A stretch of DNA of 7,745 nt, taken from NCBI GenBank assembly GCA_041486385.1, contig JBGPLJ010000165.1, forward strand, positions 1-7,745, given 5' to 3'. The first letter of the stretch is position 1. Each line of letters starts with the position of its first letter. Of the stretch, positions 1-5,958 are shown piece after piece. A program made the position numbers and the translations under genes. Source of the stretch: JBGPLJ01 sp041486385 (GTDB lineage: Bacteria; Pseudomonadota; Gammaproteobacteria; Steroidobacterales; Steroidobacteraceae). Below the pieces are notes generated by a model that did not search any database, was not told the DNA's origin, and saw only the letters and a program-made list of their open reading frames with translations.

Positions 1-347
1 AAGCGCTTGGCGCCGCAGCGAGCGGCGGCTTTGGCAAATGCGATCACGCAGCCGTAGTCGACCTCGCGAAAGGCCGCTTCGGAACCCGCGGCCCGCATCG
101 TCGTGCCGAGGGCGCAGAACGCTTCGTCGGCGACCGTCCCCGCGAGGCTCTTCTCGAGCGTGGCAAAATTGATGATGCGGTTGGCGACCTTGCCGTGCTC
201 GACCGCGAGCGGCCGGCGCGACAAGGCGATCACGCGCGAATATTCCGGGGCCCGCAGCAGCGCTTCGACGAGCCGGCCGCCGACGAGACCGCTGGCGCCC
301 GCGACAAGCGCAATCTTGGTCTGGTTTGCAGTGACGTTCGAGTTCAA
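1..347 (-). CDS. NAD(P)-binding atypical SDR, HTATIP2/TIP30-like, partial (C-terminus outside window)
   Basis: This is the N-terminal 115 codons of a Rossmann-fold protein that runs off the left edge. Residues 12-23 form the first beta strand and the dinucleotide loop, with GASGLVG matching GxxGxxG. A following strand ends in LSRRP, where an arginine often contacts NADP phosphate. Further on come CALGTT and then EAAFREVDYG, both characteristic of the HTATIP2/TIP30 and YraR-like atypical short-chain dehydrogenases. The substrate of this family in bacteria is not generally known. There is no ATG at the family start position; I chose the TTG at 345-347 because GGAGAG precedes it by 7 bases and the first strand begins a few residues later. 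It is divergent from the DUF2062 gene. The family call is fairly secure; the specific reaction is not. Confidence 0.85.
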   Translation of the reverse strand, partial: MNSNVTANQTKIALVAGASGLVGGRLVEALLRAPEYSRVIALSRRPLAVEHGKVANRIINFATLEKSLAGTVADEAFCALGTTMRAAGSEAAFREVDYGCVIAFAKAAARCGAKR

Positions 348-354
348 AGGGATG

Positions 355-360
355 CTCTCC
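355..360 (-). promoter_or_regulatory. Ribosome binding site deciding a TTG start
   Basis: On the minus strand GGAGAG lies 7 bases upstream of the TTG at 345-347. It is a good Shine-Dalgarno match and the main reason to place the start there, since no ATG or GTG lies at a suitable distance in frame. Confidence 0.65.
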
Positions 361-590
361 GGGCCGCGCCGCTTTATACCGCCGCGCCCGCCTCACCGCC
401 ACCGAAAGCTTACCCCGCCCGGTACCGGTGTCAGGTTCGGGGGAATGCGTCTTGTCGGAGGTTTCGGCGGAGTCAGTCAGCGGAGGGGCCATGTCTGCGC
501 CCGGCTCCAGCGTTCAGGGGCAACGTGTCTTAAACGGCCTGCCCGCGACGCTGGACGGGCCCCTCCTTCGCGCTCATTGCAAACGCCGCC

Positions 591-665
591 GCGCGAGCGC
601 AGGCAATGAGGCAGGTACCGTCGGACGGTACCGCGATAACACGTCGCCTCAGTGCCCGCTCGCGC
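591..665. repeat. Inner hairpin A of the inverted-repeat element
   Basis: GCGCGAGCG (591-599) pairs perfectly with 657-665. The stem continues with GGCA (602-605) to 653-656 and TGAGGC (607-612) to 646-651, interrupted by a 2-base bulge and one A/G mismatch. At its tip, 614-621 and 625-632 form an 8-bp perfect stem, GGTACCGT/ACGGTACC, with a 3-base loop. This makes a long, branched-free hairpin arm inside the outer stem. Confidence 0.8.
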
Positions 666-674
666 AAGGATCGC

Positions 675-709
675 AAGAAATTCCGAGCGGTCCGCCGCCG
701 GAATTTCTT
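675..709. repeat. Inner hairpin B of the inverted-repeat element
   Basis: AAGAAATTCCG (675-685) pairs with 699-709 over 11 bp. After a single bulged A (686), GCGG (687-690) pairs with 695-698. The loop is TCCG, a UNCG-type sequence if transcribed rightward. The stem is AT-rich in its lower half, unlike the surroundings. It is not followed by a T tract on either strand, so it is not an ordinary intrinsic terminator. Confidence 0.8.
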
Positions 710-995
710 ATGCGCGTTTGCGCCATGAGCGCGAAGGAGGGGCCCGTCCAGCGTCGCGGGGCCAACCCACCGTTGACTGATTGCGACGAAACCGTCAGAC
801 GGCCGCGGGATGCGCCGGGGTGCTCTCTTGCATCCACAGGACATTGCTTCACGTAGTTGGTTAGGCTGGGCCGCCCGTCGGCCGGAGTATCCGCATGCCA
901 TCGACTACCGCTCTGCGCCTCGTGTTCGGCACCATCCTGGTGGCGCGACTCGCGCCGGGCGAGCCGACTTCGGCCATTTTCACGCGGCCCAATGC

Positions 996-1487
996 ATGAG
1001 GGAGTTCTTCCGCAGGCGCATCGTCGGCCCGATCGTTACGCTCCTGAAACAGGGCATCACACCCGAGAGCATCGCCTTAAGTCTCGCTTGCGGAGCGATC
1101 ATTGGAATCTTTCCGGTGCTCGGCACGACCGCCGTTCTCTGCACCGCCGCTGCGCTCGCCCTGCGTCTGAATCTCGTGGCGGTTCAGGCCGTGCATATTC
1201 TGATGACGCCGGTGCAGCTGCTGCTGATCATTCCGTTCGTGCGCGTCGGTGAAGCGCTGATGCACGCGCCGAAGCAGCCCCTGTCGATCGCGGCGGGTCA
1301 GGCACTCCTCTCGCACGGCGCATTCCATGCGGTCACGCTGCTGTGGTCGGCCATCGTGCACGCCGTGGTTGGCTGGCTCGCGCTCGGACCTATTACTCTC
1401 TATCTGCTGTATCGGCTCCTGCGGCCCGTGTTGATTCGCGCCCGCGAACGCGTCGCCCGGCGCTCACAGATCCCGCCGCCGGCCTGA
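996..1487 (+). CDS. DUF2062 family inner-membrane protein
   Basis: The 163-residue product begins with a short basic segment (MREFFRRR) and continues GITPESIALSLACGAIIGIFPVLGTT, the characteristic opening of DUF2062 proteins. Hydrophobic membrane segments lie at about residues 26-58 (probably a pair), 62-86 and 112-145. The C-terminus is basic (RARERVARRSQ) and probably cytoplasmic. The family is widespread in proteobacteria and has no established biochemical role. The frame is open upstream to an ATG at 810, but those 62 extra residues look non-coding and the family normally starts near this ATG, so I chose 996. No good Shine-Dalgarno precedes it, which leaves the exact start slightly uncertain. 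The next gene begins 90 bases downstream on the same strand, so cotranscription is possible. Confidence 0.85.
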   Translation: MREFFRRRIVGPIVTLLKQGITPESIALSLACGAIIGIFPVLGTTAVLCTAAALALRLNLVAVQAVHILMTPVQLLLIIPFVRVGEALMHAPKQPLSIAAGQALLSHGAFHAVTLLWSAIVHAVVGWLALGPITLYLLYRLLRPVLIRARERVARRSQIPPPA

Positions 1488-1577
1488 ACCAGGTGGTCCC
1501 AGGCTCGTCACTCACAGGAACTGGCGGCGCCGAGCCGCGACCTGATACCGTGGCCCCTGACAGGAATCGGACGAAAC

Positions 1578-3029
1578 ATGACTCGAGTGCATTCGCTCCA
1601 CACCCTTTGGCCTCTCGGCGCCAGCCTCGTGCTGGCAACATTGCTGGAGGCGGCACCGAAACCCGCAGCCCCGCCGGCGCCACCCGCCAGCAGCTCGCCA
1701 CCGGCCACGGCCAGCGTGCCCGCGGTAACGAGCACGCCAGAGGAGCGGCTGCAGGTCTACCACGAATTTCGCCAACTCTTCGACGCGCACAATTACAAGG
1801 ATGCGCTCGAGCCCGCGCAGCGCCTGGTAACGCTGACGGAAGCCGCGACCAGCCCAACCGATCTGTCGCTCGCAACGCCGCTCCTGAATCTCGCGACGAC
1901 GCAGTATCAGCTCGGCACCTTCGACGAAGCGGAAGCGGGGTACCTGCGCACCGTCAAGATCATCGAGGAGCACACCGGCGGCTTCACCAAGTCACTGATT
2001 CAGCCCCTGCGCGGGCTGGGACTGACCTATCTCGCCGCCGGCGAAGCCGAATCCGCCATCGAGCCGCTGCGGCGCGCCGTCGACATCACGCGCAAGATCG
2101 ACGGCCTGTTCAATGTGGCGCAGCTCGACCTGCTCGATCCGCTCATCCGCGCCTACGGTCAGGTCAACAAGCCCGAAGACGCCGAGCGCGAGCAGATCTA
2201 CAGCTATCGCGTCAGCGAGAACCAGTACGGCAAGGACAGCGTCGAGGTCACGCCGGCACTCTTGAAGCTCGCCCGCTGGTACACCGAGGCCGGCCGTTAC
2301 ACCGCGGGGCGCCAGTATTACGGCAACGTCTTGGCGATCGTGCAGAAAGCCGCCGGCCACGCGGACGTGAGGATGGTGCCGGCGTTGCTTGGGATCGCCG
2401 AAACCTATCGACTGGAGTTCATTTTCGGACCGGAACAGGCCGATGACGGCAATGCCGCGGCCAGCAACGCGCCGGGCGGTACGCTCATGCCGTCGGGAAC
2501 GCCGATGGGAGCGAGTGCGGCCAGCGGCGGGTCGCGCCTGAATCCCACCGGCGAAGACGCGCTGCGCACCGCGCTCAAACTGATTGAATCGGGCCCGTCG
2601 CCGGATCCGACGCTGCATGCCCGCACGCTGGTCGCTCTCGGCGACTGGCTGCTCCTCGGGGGCAGCGACAAGGAATCCAGGGACATGTACCACCGCGCCT
2701 GGCCGTTCGTGCAGGTCTTGACCCCGCCGGAGAACGCCGCGTTCGCCCAGCCGACGCAGATCTACTACCGCACGCCGCTCACCGGCCAGCCGGCGCGCAA
2801 AGCCAAGCCGGAGAACATCGTCGAAGGATTCGTCGATGTCGAATTCACGGTGACGACCGACGGTCGCGTTGTCAACGCGCGCACCAGCGAGAAGAAGGCG
2901 AGCGACTCGCAGGAACGCGCCGTGCTGAACGCGATCAAGAAGGCGCGCTATCGTCCGCGCCTGGAGCGGGGCGAGCCGGTCGAGTCACCGGGCACACACC
3001 TGCGACAACAGGTTTTCTCGGTCAAATAG
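1578..3029 (+). CDS. Exported TPR-like protein with C-terminal TonB domain
   Basis: The 483-residue product starts with an N-terminal hydrophobic stretch (about 9-25, ending LLEAAP), which reads as a signal peptide or an uncleaved anchor. It is followed by a Pro/Ala/Ser-rich linker to about residue 52. Residues 57-275 are helical with tetratricopeptide-like pairs, for example YKDALEPAQRL, FDEAEAGYLRTVKIIEE and AESAIEPLRRAVDI. A Gly/Ala/Ser-rich insert lies at about 290-325, then another helical stretch to about 385. Residues 413-483 match a TonB C-terminal domain: VDVEFTVTTDGRV, then AVLNAIKKARYRPRLERGEPV. Such domains contact outer-membrane or periplasmic partners. Because it carries repeats and may have a cleaved signal, it is probably not a classic TonB energy transducer. 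The Shine-Dalgarno is weak (AGGA, 12 bases upstream). It converges on the lipoprotein gene with 3 bases between the stops. Confidence 0.85.
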   Translation: MTRVHSLHTLWPLGASLVLATLLEAAPKPAAPPAPPASSSPPATASVPAVTSTPEERLQVYHEFRQLFDAHNYKDALEPAQRLVTLTEAATSPTDLSLATPLLNLATTQYQLGTFDEAEAGYLRTVKIIEEHTGGFTKSLIQPLRGLGLTYLAAGEAESAIEPLRRAVDITRKIDGLFNVAQLDLLDPLIRAYGQVNKPEDAEREQIYSYRVSENQYGKDSVEVTPALLKLARWYTEAGRYTAGRQYYGNVLAIVQKAAGHADVRMVPALLGIAETYRLEFIFGPEQADDGNAAASNAPGGTLMPSGTPMGASAASGGSRLNPTGEDALRTALKLIESGPSPDPTLHARTLVALGDWLLLGGSDKESRDMYHRAWPFVQVLTPPENAAFAQPTQIYYRTPLTGQPARKAKPENIVEGFVDVEFTVTTDGRVVNARTSEKKASDSQERAVLNAIKKARYRPRLERGEPVESPGTHLRQQVFSVK

Positions 3030-3032
3030 CCG

Positions 3033-3794
3033 TCAGGAGCCACGCAGCTGGTTGGAGGGCGCAGCGTCGGTCTTGCGCTCTTCGATCGGCACGGCTTCAA
3101 TCGTGTCGGTCCCCGCGGGCGCGGCGTCCTGCTGCGCCTTGAGCTCGGCGAGCGGCGTGATGGTCTCGCCCTTCAGCAACCGCTTCACGGTCGCCTGTTC
3201 CGGAAACTGCACCAGAAACTTGGCGGCCGCGTCGCGCATCGCCGCCTGGGTCGCCGCGAACAGCGGAGTCTCGGTTTTGATGCCCGTCGACGGCGCGCTG
3301 CCGTAGCCGACGAAAGTGAATGAATCGATGCGTTCGCCGGAGCTGTTGAAGAGATTCAGGCGGTAATCGATGGTGACCGCGAAGTATTGACCGCCGGTGT
3401 CGCGCGCAGTCAGAAACGAAAAGCGCTCGATGCGCGGCTCGACAATCGCCGCGAGTGCCGGACTCTTCGGCGCGGCGGTCAGATTTTCAACCGGAACCGT
3501 ATGCGCGAATTCGAGGCGAAAGAGCTGATCCGCGAGCTGCACGTGACCCGGCCCGAGATTCACTTCGTAGCCCGAGCCCCAGCGATCTTCCCGGTGCACA
3601 TAGGTGCGAAAGCCGCTCGGATAGAAGACGCCCACGGTGAGCGGCAGCTGACTGACCAACGCGACCGGCAACTTCGGTTCCGCCTTGACCTTCACGTCGC
3701 CGCACGCACTGATCGTCGCAAGGGCTGCAGCCGCCAACCCGGCCGACGCCCAGCTGCAGGGACGAACTGTCTTGTTGTTCATATTGTTGTGCAT
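3033..3794 (-). CDS. Outer-membrane lipoprotein of unknown function
   Basis: The product is 253 residues from the chosen ATG. A basic N-terminus and a hydrophobic run (about 17-30) end in the lipobox ISAC, with Cys31 as the lipidated residue. The +2 residue is Gly rather than Asp, which favours the outer membrane under the usual Lol rule. The mature part has alternating beta-type strands (LPLTVGVFYP, VEPRIERFSF, YFAVTIDYRLNLFN) followed by a helix (ATQAAMRDAAAKFLVQF). That pattern recalls small alpha/beta lipoproteins such as ABC-transport auxiliary or LpoB/YajG-like proteins, but I do not recognise a family. The C-terminal 35 residues are charged and probably disordered. It follows the second VWA gene by 67 bases on the same strand and is likely the last gene of that operon. 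An upstream ATG at 3827 was rejected because it lacks a better ribosome site. Confidence 0.85.
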   Translation of the reverse strand: MHNNMNNKTVRPCSWASAGLAAAALATISACGDVKVKAEPKLPVALVSQLPLTVGVFYPSGFRTYVHREDRWGSGYEVNLGPGHVQLADQLFRLEFAHTVPVENLTAAPKSPALAAIVEPRIERFSFLTARDTGGQYFAVTIDYRLNLFNSSGERIDSFTFVGYGSAPSTGIKTETPLFAATQAAMRDAAAKFLVQFPEQATVKRLLKGETITPLAELKAQQDAAPAGTDTIEAVPIEERKTDAAPSNQLRGS

Positions 3795-3800
3795 TTCGGG

Positions 3801-3809
3801 CTCTCCCCC
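3801..3809 (-). promoter_or_regulatory. Ribosome binding site of the lipoprotein gene
   Basis: GGGGGAGAG on the minus strand lies 6 bases before the ATG at 3792-3794. It selects this start over the in-frame ATG 33 bases upstream, and it leaves a signal sequence of normal length. Confidence 0.65.
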
Positions 3810-3861
3810 GAGACTCCTGATTAACACAGCGCGGCGCCTGAGGCCAACTCAGCCAGCTGAT

Positions 3862-4845
3862 TCAATGATTCAGGCCGACGAAACTCCCGCCATTGGTCTC
3901 GCACAGCGCGCGCATGAGCGCACTGAAGCGCAGGCTGGAGCTCACCGACACGTCGTCCGACGTCGGAAAGCCGATCGCATGGATGCGTACCCGGCGCACG
4001 CCATTTGCGGTGCGATTGAGATGGTCCACCTCATCGACCACGTCCTGAATCGATGAGCCGGTGAAGTCATCCCCGAACACATAGAGGCTGATGCGCTTGT
4101 TCGCCGACCAGAATTCCCGAATCGCCTCCTCGATCCCTTCGACCGGGCTCGACCTGCTGTAGGGCTTCCAGGTCGGAAAGCGCGCCACGATCTGACTGCG
4201 CAGCGACTCGGAATCGTCCAGCCAGTGCCCACGCCCGCCCGCGAACATGTACTTGCCCTGGTCGCTCAGAATCTGCAGGCCCTTCACGCGCGGATAGATG
4301 TCGAGAATCTCGCGCAAGGTCCGCTGGGCGACGTTCCAGTGGAAATCCGTCATGCTCGATGAAGTGTCGATCACAAAGATGATGTACTCGCTGTCGACCG
4401 GTATGCCACCGACCTCTTCGCGCGTCGCCCGCCGTGTGTTCTGCGCGAGCAGGCGCTGCATCTCAGCTGTGAGTTTCTGATAGGCGGCAACAAGTTCACC
4501 CTCCTCCCTGTTGGTGAAGTCCGCATCCTGCTTGCTCGACTGATATTGGCCATGGATGGCCGAAAGGTCGCCCTGCAGCCGCGCGATGCGGGCCTGCTCG
4601 GTGGACAACTGCTGAATGCGGCCATGCAGTTCGCGGTTCAGCACGTCGGTCTCGCCGCGCAGCTCGTAGAGCTCCTCCTGGAGCTTGTCGACCTGTCCTT
4701 TCAGCGCCTGGCTCGTGTGCTCGATGATCGGCGGCTCGCCGGCATTGGACAGCACCAGGAGCAGGATGACGGCGCCGAAACCGCAGCAGATGCAGTCGAG
4801 AAACGACAGCGTGAAGATTTCCGTCTCGCGGCGCTTCAGCTTCAC
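3862..4845 (-). CDS. Membrane-anchored VWA-domain protein (second of the pair)
   Basis: The 327-residue product starts at a GTG. Residues 1-8 are basic and 14-33 form one membrane segment beginning SFLDCICCGFGAVIL, with Asp17 at its start. By the positive-inside rule the N-terminus is cytoplasmic and the rest periplasmic. Residues about 45-135 are a charged coiled coil (LKGQVDKLQEELYELRGE and similar). The VWA domain spans about 153-325: DTSSS at 160-164 is an intact DxSxS metal-site motif, a Ser pair at 232-233 stands where the usual Thr would be, and GDD at 258-260 supplies the later Asp. VWA domains bind protein ligands through a divalent metal. The start overlaps the preceding gene's stop as GTGA, with GGAGG 7 bases upstream, so translation is probably coupled. 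The substrate is unknown. Confidence 0.9.
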   Translation of the reverse strand: MKLKRRETEIFTLSFLDCICCGFGAVILLLVLSNAGEPPIIEHTSQALKGQVDKLQEELYELRGETDVLNRELHGRIQQLSTEQARIARLQGDLSAIHGQYQSSKQDADFTNREEGELVAAYQKLTAEMQRLLAQNTRRATREEVGGIPVDSEYIIFVIDTSSSMTDFHWNVAQRTLREILDIYPRVKGLQILSDQGKYMFAGGRGHWLDDSESLRSQIVARFPTWKPYSRSSPVEGIEEAIREFWSANKRISLYVFGDDFTGSSIQDVVDEVDHLNRTANGVRRVRIHAIGFPTSDDVSVSSSLRFSALMRALCETNGGSFVGLNH

Positions 4846-5933
4846 GGCCAGTCCTCCGACGGCATCATGAAGACGCCGTTCGTCTGCCGTGCCAGCCGCC
4901 AGAATTTCGCCGGTGCCGGGACGTCGCCCTCCATCGGAAAGAGAATGACGCTGACGGGCGCCTTCGGCAGCAGCTTCACCGCGTCGTCGAAGAGCTTCTC
5001 GCGTTCCTCGACGCGGATATTGCGTTTGACCGTGAAGGGCGTCATGCCCTGGGTTGGCAGACCGTCGGTGAGCAGCACGATCTGATCGGGCGCGGGAGTC
5101 AAGGCCTTCAGCGCCGTGAACGCCTGCGCGAGGCTCGTGCCGTCGCCCGGCACCTGCAGGTTCAGCTGCGCGATGACCTTGCTCAACTGCTCCGGATCAT
5201 TCGCGTTCAACCAGCTGCCATCGACACCCGGCACCAGCGCCCGCGCCTTGGTATTGAACGCGATCACCTGGAACTTCGCGGCGGTCGGCATGCGCGCGGT
5301 GAGCCACTGCGCGGTCGCCAGGGCCCGCCGCCATTTCGGCGCCTTGCGCTTTTCCGCATCCGACTCGTTACGCAGCCGCACGATGTTCACGACGGTCGAG
5401 TCGAGCATGCTCGCAGAGACGTCAAACAGGACCGCGATCCGCTTGCCCTTGAGCGTAATGCCTGTCAGGTACATGCGGTCGCCGCCAGTACGGAAGCGAA
5501 CGAGATTCTCGCCCGGCGGCCCGCTCACGGTCGTGCCGCCCGCGAGCCGCCGGTTGCCTTGCTGCATTGCCTGGATGTCGGATTGCAGTTGATTGATGTG
5601 CGCGCGACGCGCGAGGCTGTCGGCGTCGTAGCGCGAGAGTTCGAGCTTCGACTCCGTAAGCTGGCGCAGCACGATGTCGGCACGGCCGGATGCGCGCGCG
5701 TTCTCCTCTTTCGTCTGCTCGAGAGAATTATGCAGGGCGACGAGGTTCCTGCGCCCCTCGAGCACCTGCTCGTCGAGCCGATTGACCTCGGCGGCCAGAT
5801 CGTCGTTACGGCGCACGCGCAGGTCCCCGGTCTGCCCGGCAATGATGATGTAAACGAGAATGACCGCCCCGAAGCCGCAGCAAATGCAGTCGAGGAACGA
5901 AATACTGAAAACTTCTATTCGACGCCGGCGCAC
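4842..5933 (-). CDS. Membrane-anchored VWA-domain protein (first of the pair)
   Basis: The product is 363 residues from a GTG start. A basic N-terminus (VRRRR) precedes a membrane segment at 12-33 with SFLDCICCGFGAVIL and Asp15, identical over 15 residues to the neighbouring VWA protein. A coiled coil follows at about 42-130. A short Gly-rich linker leads to the VWA domain at about 164-360. The metal site is complete: DVSAS at 171-175, Thr266 in GDGTS and Asp290 in LLTDG. This classical VWA core differs clearly from its neighbour's, so the two are ancient paralogues or share only the anchor. The start is placed at GTG because the frame upstream lies inside the FHA gene and translates as low-complexity sequence. 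The gap to that gene's stop is 25 bases and the ribosome site is weak. The periplasmic location is inferred from charge distribution. Confidence 0.9.
   Translation of the reverse strand: MRRRRIEVFSISFLDCICCGFGAVILVYIIIAGQTGDLRVRRNDDLAAEVNRLDEQVLEGRRNLVALHNSLEQTKEENARASGRADIVLRQLTESKLELSRYDADSLARRAHINQLQSDIQAMQQGNRRLAGGTTVSGPPGENLVRFRTGGDRMYLTGITLKGKRIAVLFDVSASMLDSTVVNIVRLRNESDAEKRKAPKWRRALATAQWLTARMPTAAKFQVIAFNTKARALVPGVDGSWLNANDPEQLSKVIAQLNLQVPGDGTSLAQAFTALKALTPAPDQIVLLTDGLPTQGMTPFTVKRNIRVEEREKLFDDAVKLLPKAPVSVILFPMEGDVPAPAKFWRLARQTNGVFMMPSEDWP
4853..4857 (-). promoter_or_regulatory. Ribosome binding site for the overlapping GTG start
   Basis: GGAGG on the minus strand sits 7 bases before the GTG at 4843-4845, inside the last codons of the upstream VWA gene. 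It supports the GTG start and the 4-base GTGA overlap. Confidence 0.7.
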
Positions 5934-5958
5934 AGTCGGTGTTCTCGAGCGGTCGCTG

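Larger units (their letters stand above)
542..760. repeat. Nested inverted-repeat element with 36-bp perfect arms (MITE-like or structured RNA)
   Basis: Bases 542-577 are the exact reverse complement of 725-760, a 36-bp perfect match. After a small internal loop (base 578 against 722-724) the pairing resumes for 8 bp (579-586 with 714-721). The outer stem thus totals 44 bp around about 127 bases. Inside it lie two further stem-loops, at 591-665 and 675-709, so one strand can fold into a three-way junction. Neither strand has a believable gene within it and no transposase is adjacent. Such a layout fits a non-autonomous mobile element or dispersed intergenic repeat, or a highly structured RNA. 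I saw no clear target-site duplication and do not recognise a named family. The inverted repeat is directly visible; its nature is inference. Confidence 0.9.
348..995. other. Long divergent intergenic region
   Basis: About 650 bases lie between the divergent SDR and DUF2062 genes. The central third is the inverted-repeat element described separately. The flanks (roughly 361-535 and 765-995) show no convincing gene: open frames exist in several phases on both strands but give Arg/Pro/Ser-rich translations of the type produced by non-coding high-GC DNA. I could not pick a convincing -35/-10 pair for either flanking gene. A TTGACT at 773-778 has no acceptable -10 at 16-18 bases. A 10-bp perfect palindrome, CCGGTACCGG, sits at 419-428. 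Confidence 0.7.

Noticed and set aside
773..800. TTGACT as a -35 box for the DUF2062 gene.
   Set aside because: No recognisable -10 hexamer lies 16-18 bases downstream.
530..901. A 123-codon minus-strand reading frame across the inverted-repeat element, and overlapping plus-strand frames at 428-856.
   Set aside because: Both translations contain the same short peptides because the DNA is an inverted repeat. They are Arg/Pro/Ser-rich, have no ribosome site and resemble no family.
810..995. N-terminal extension of the DUF2062 gene from an ATG at 810.
   Set aside because: The 62 extra residues look non-coding (RRPEYPHAIDYRSAPRVRHH) and the family starts at about the ATG at 996.
1343..2446. A 367-codon plus-strand frame overlapping the DUF2062 and TPR/TonB genes.
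   Set aside because: It is a frame-shifted shadow with Arg/Ala/Gly-rich, repeat-free translation. The other frame carries the signal peptide, TPR and TonB domains.
1992..2693. A 233-codon minus-strand frame opposite the TPR/TonB gene.
   Set aside because: It is an antisense shadow typical of high-GC coding DNA, with no ribosome site or family resemblance.
3838..3852. CTGAG-GCCAA-CTCAG stem between the second VWA gene and the lipoprotein gene as a terminator.
   Set aside because: A 5-bp stem without a T tract is too weak, and spacing suggests the lipoprotein gene is cotranscribed.
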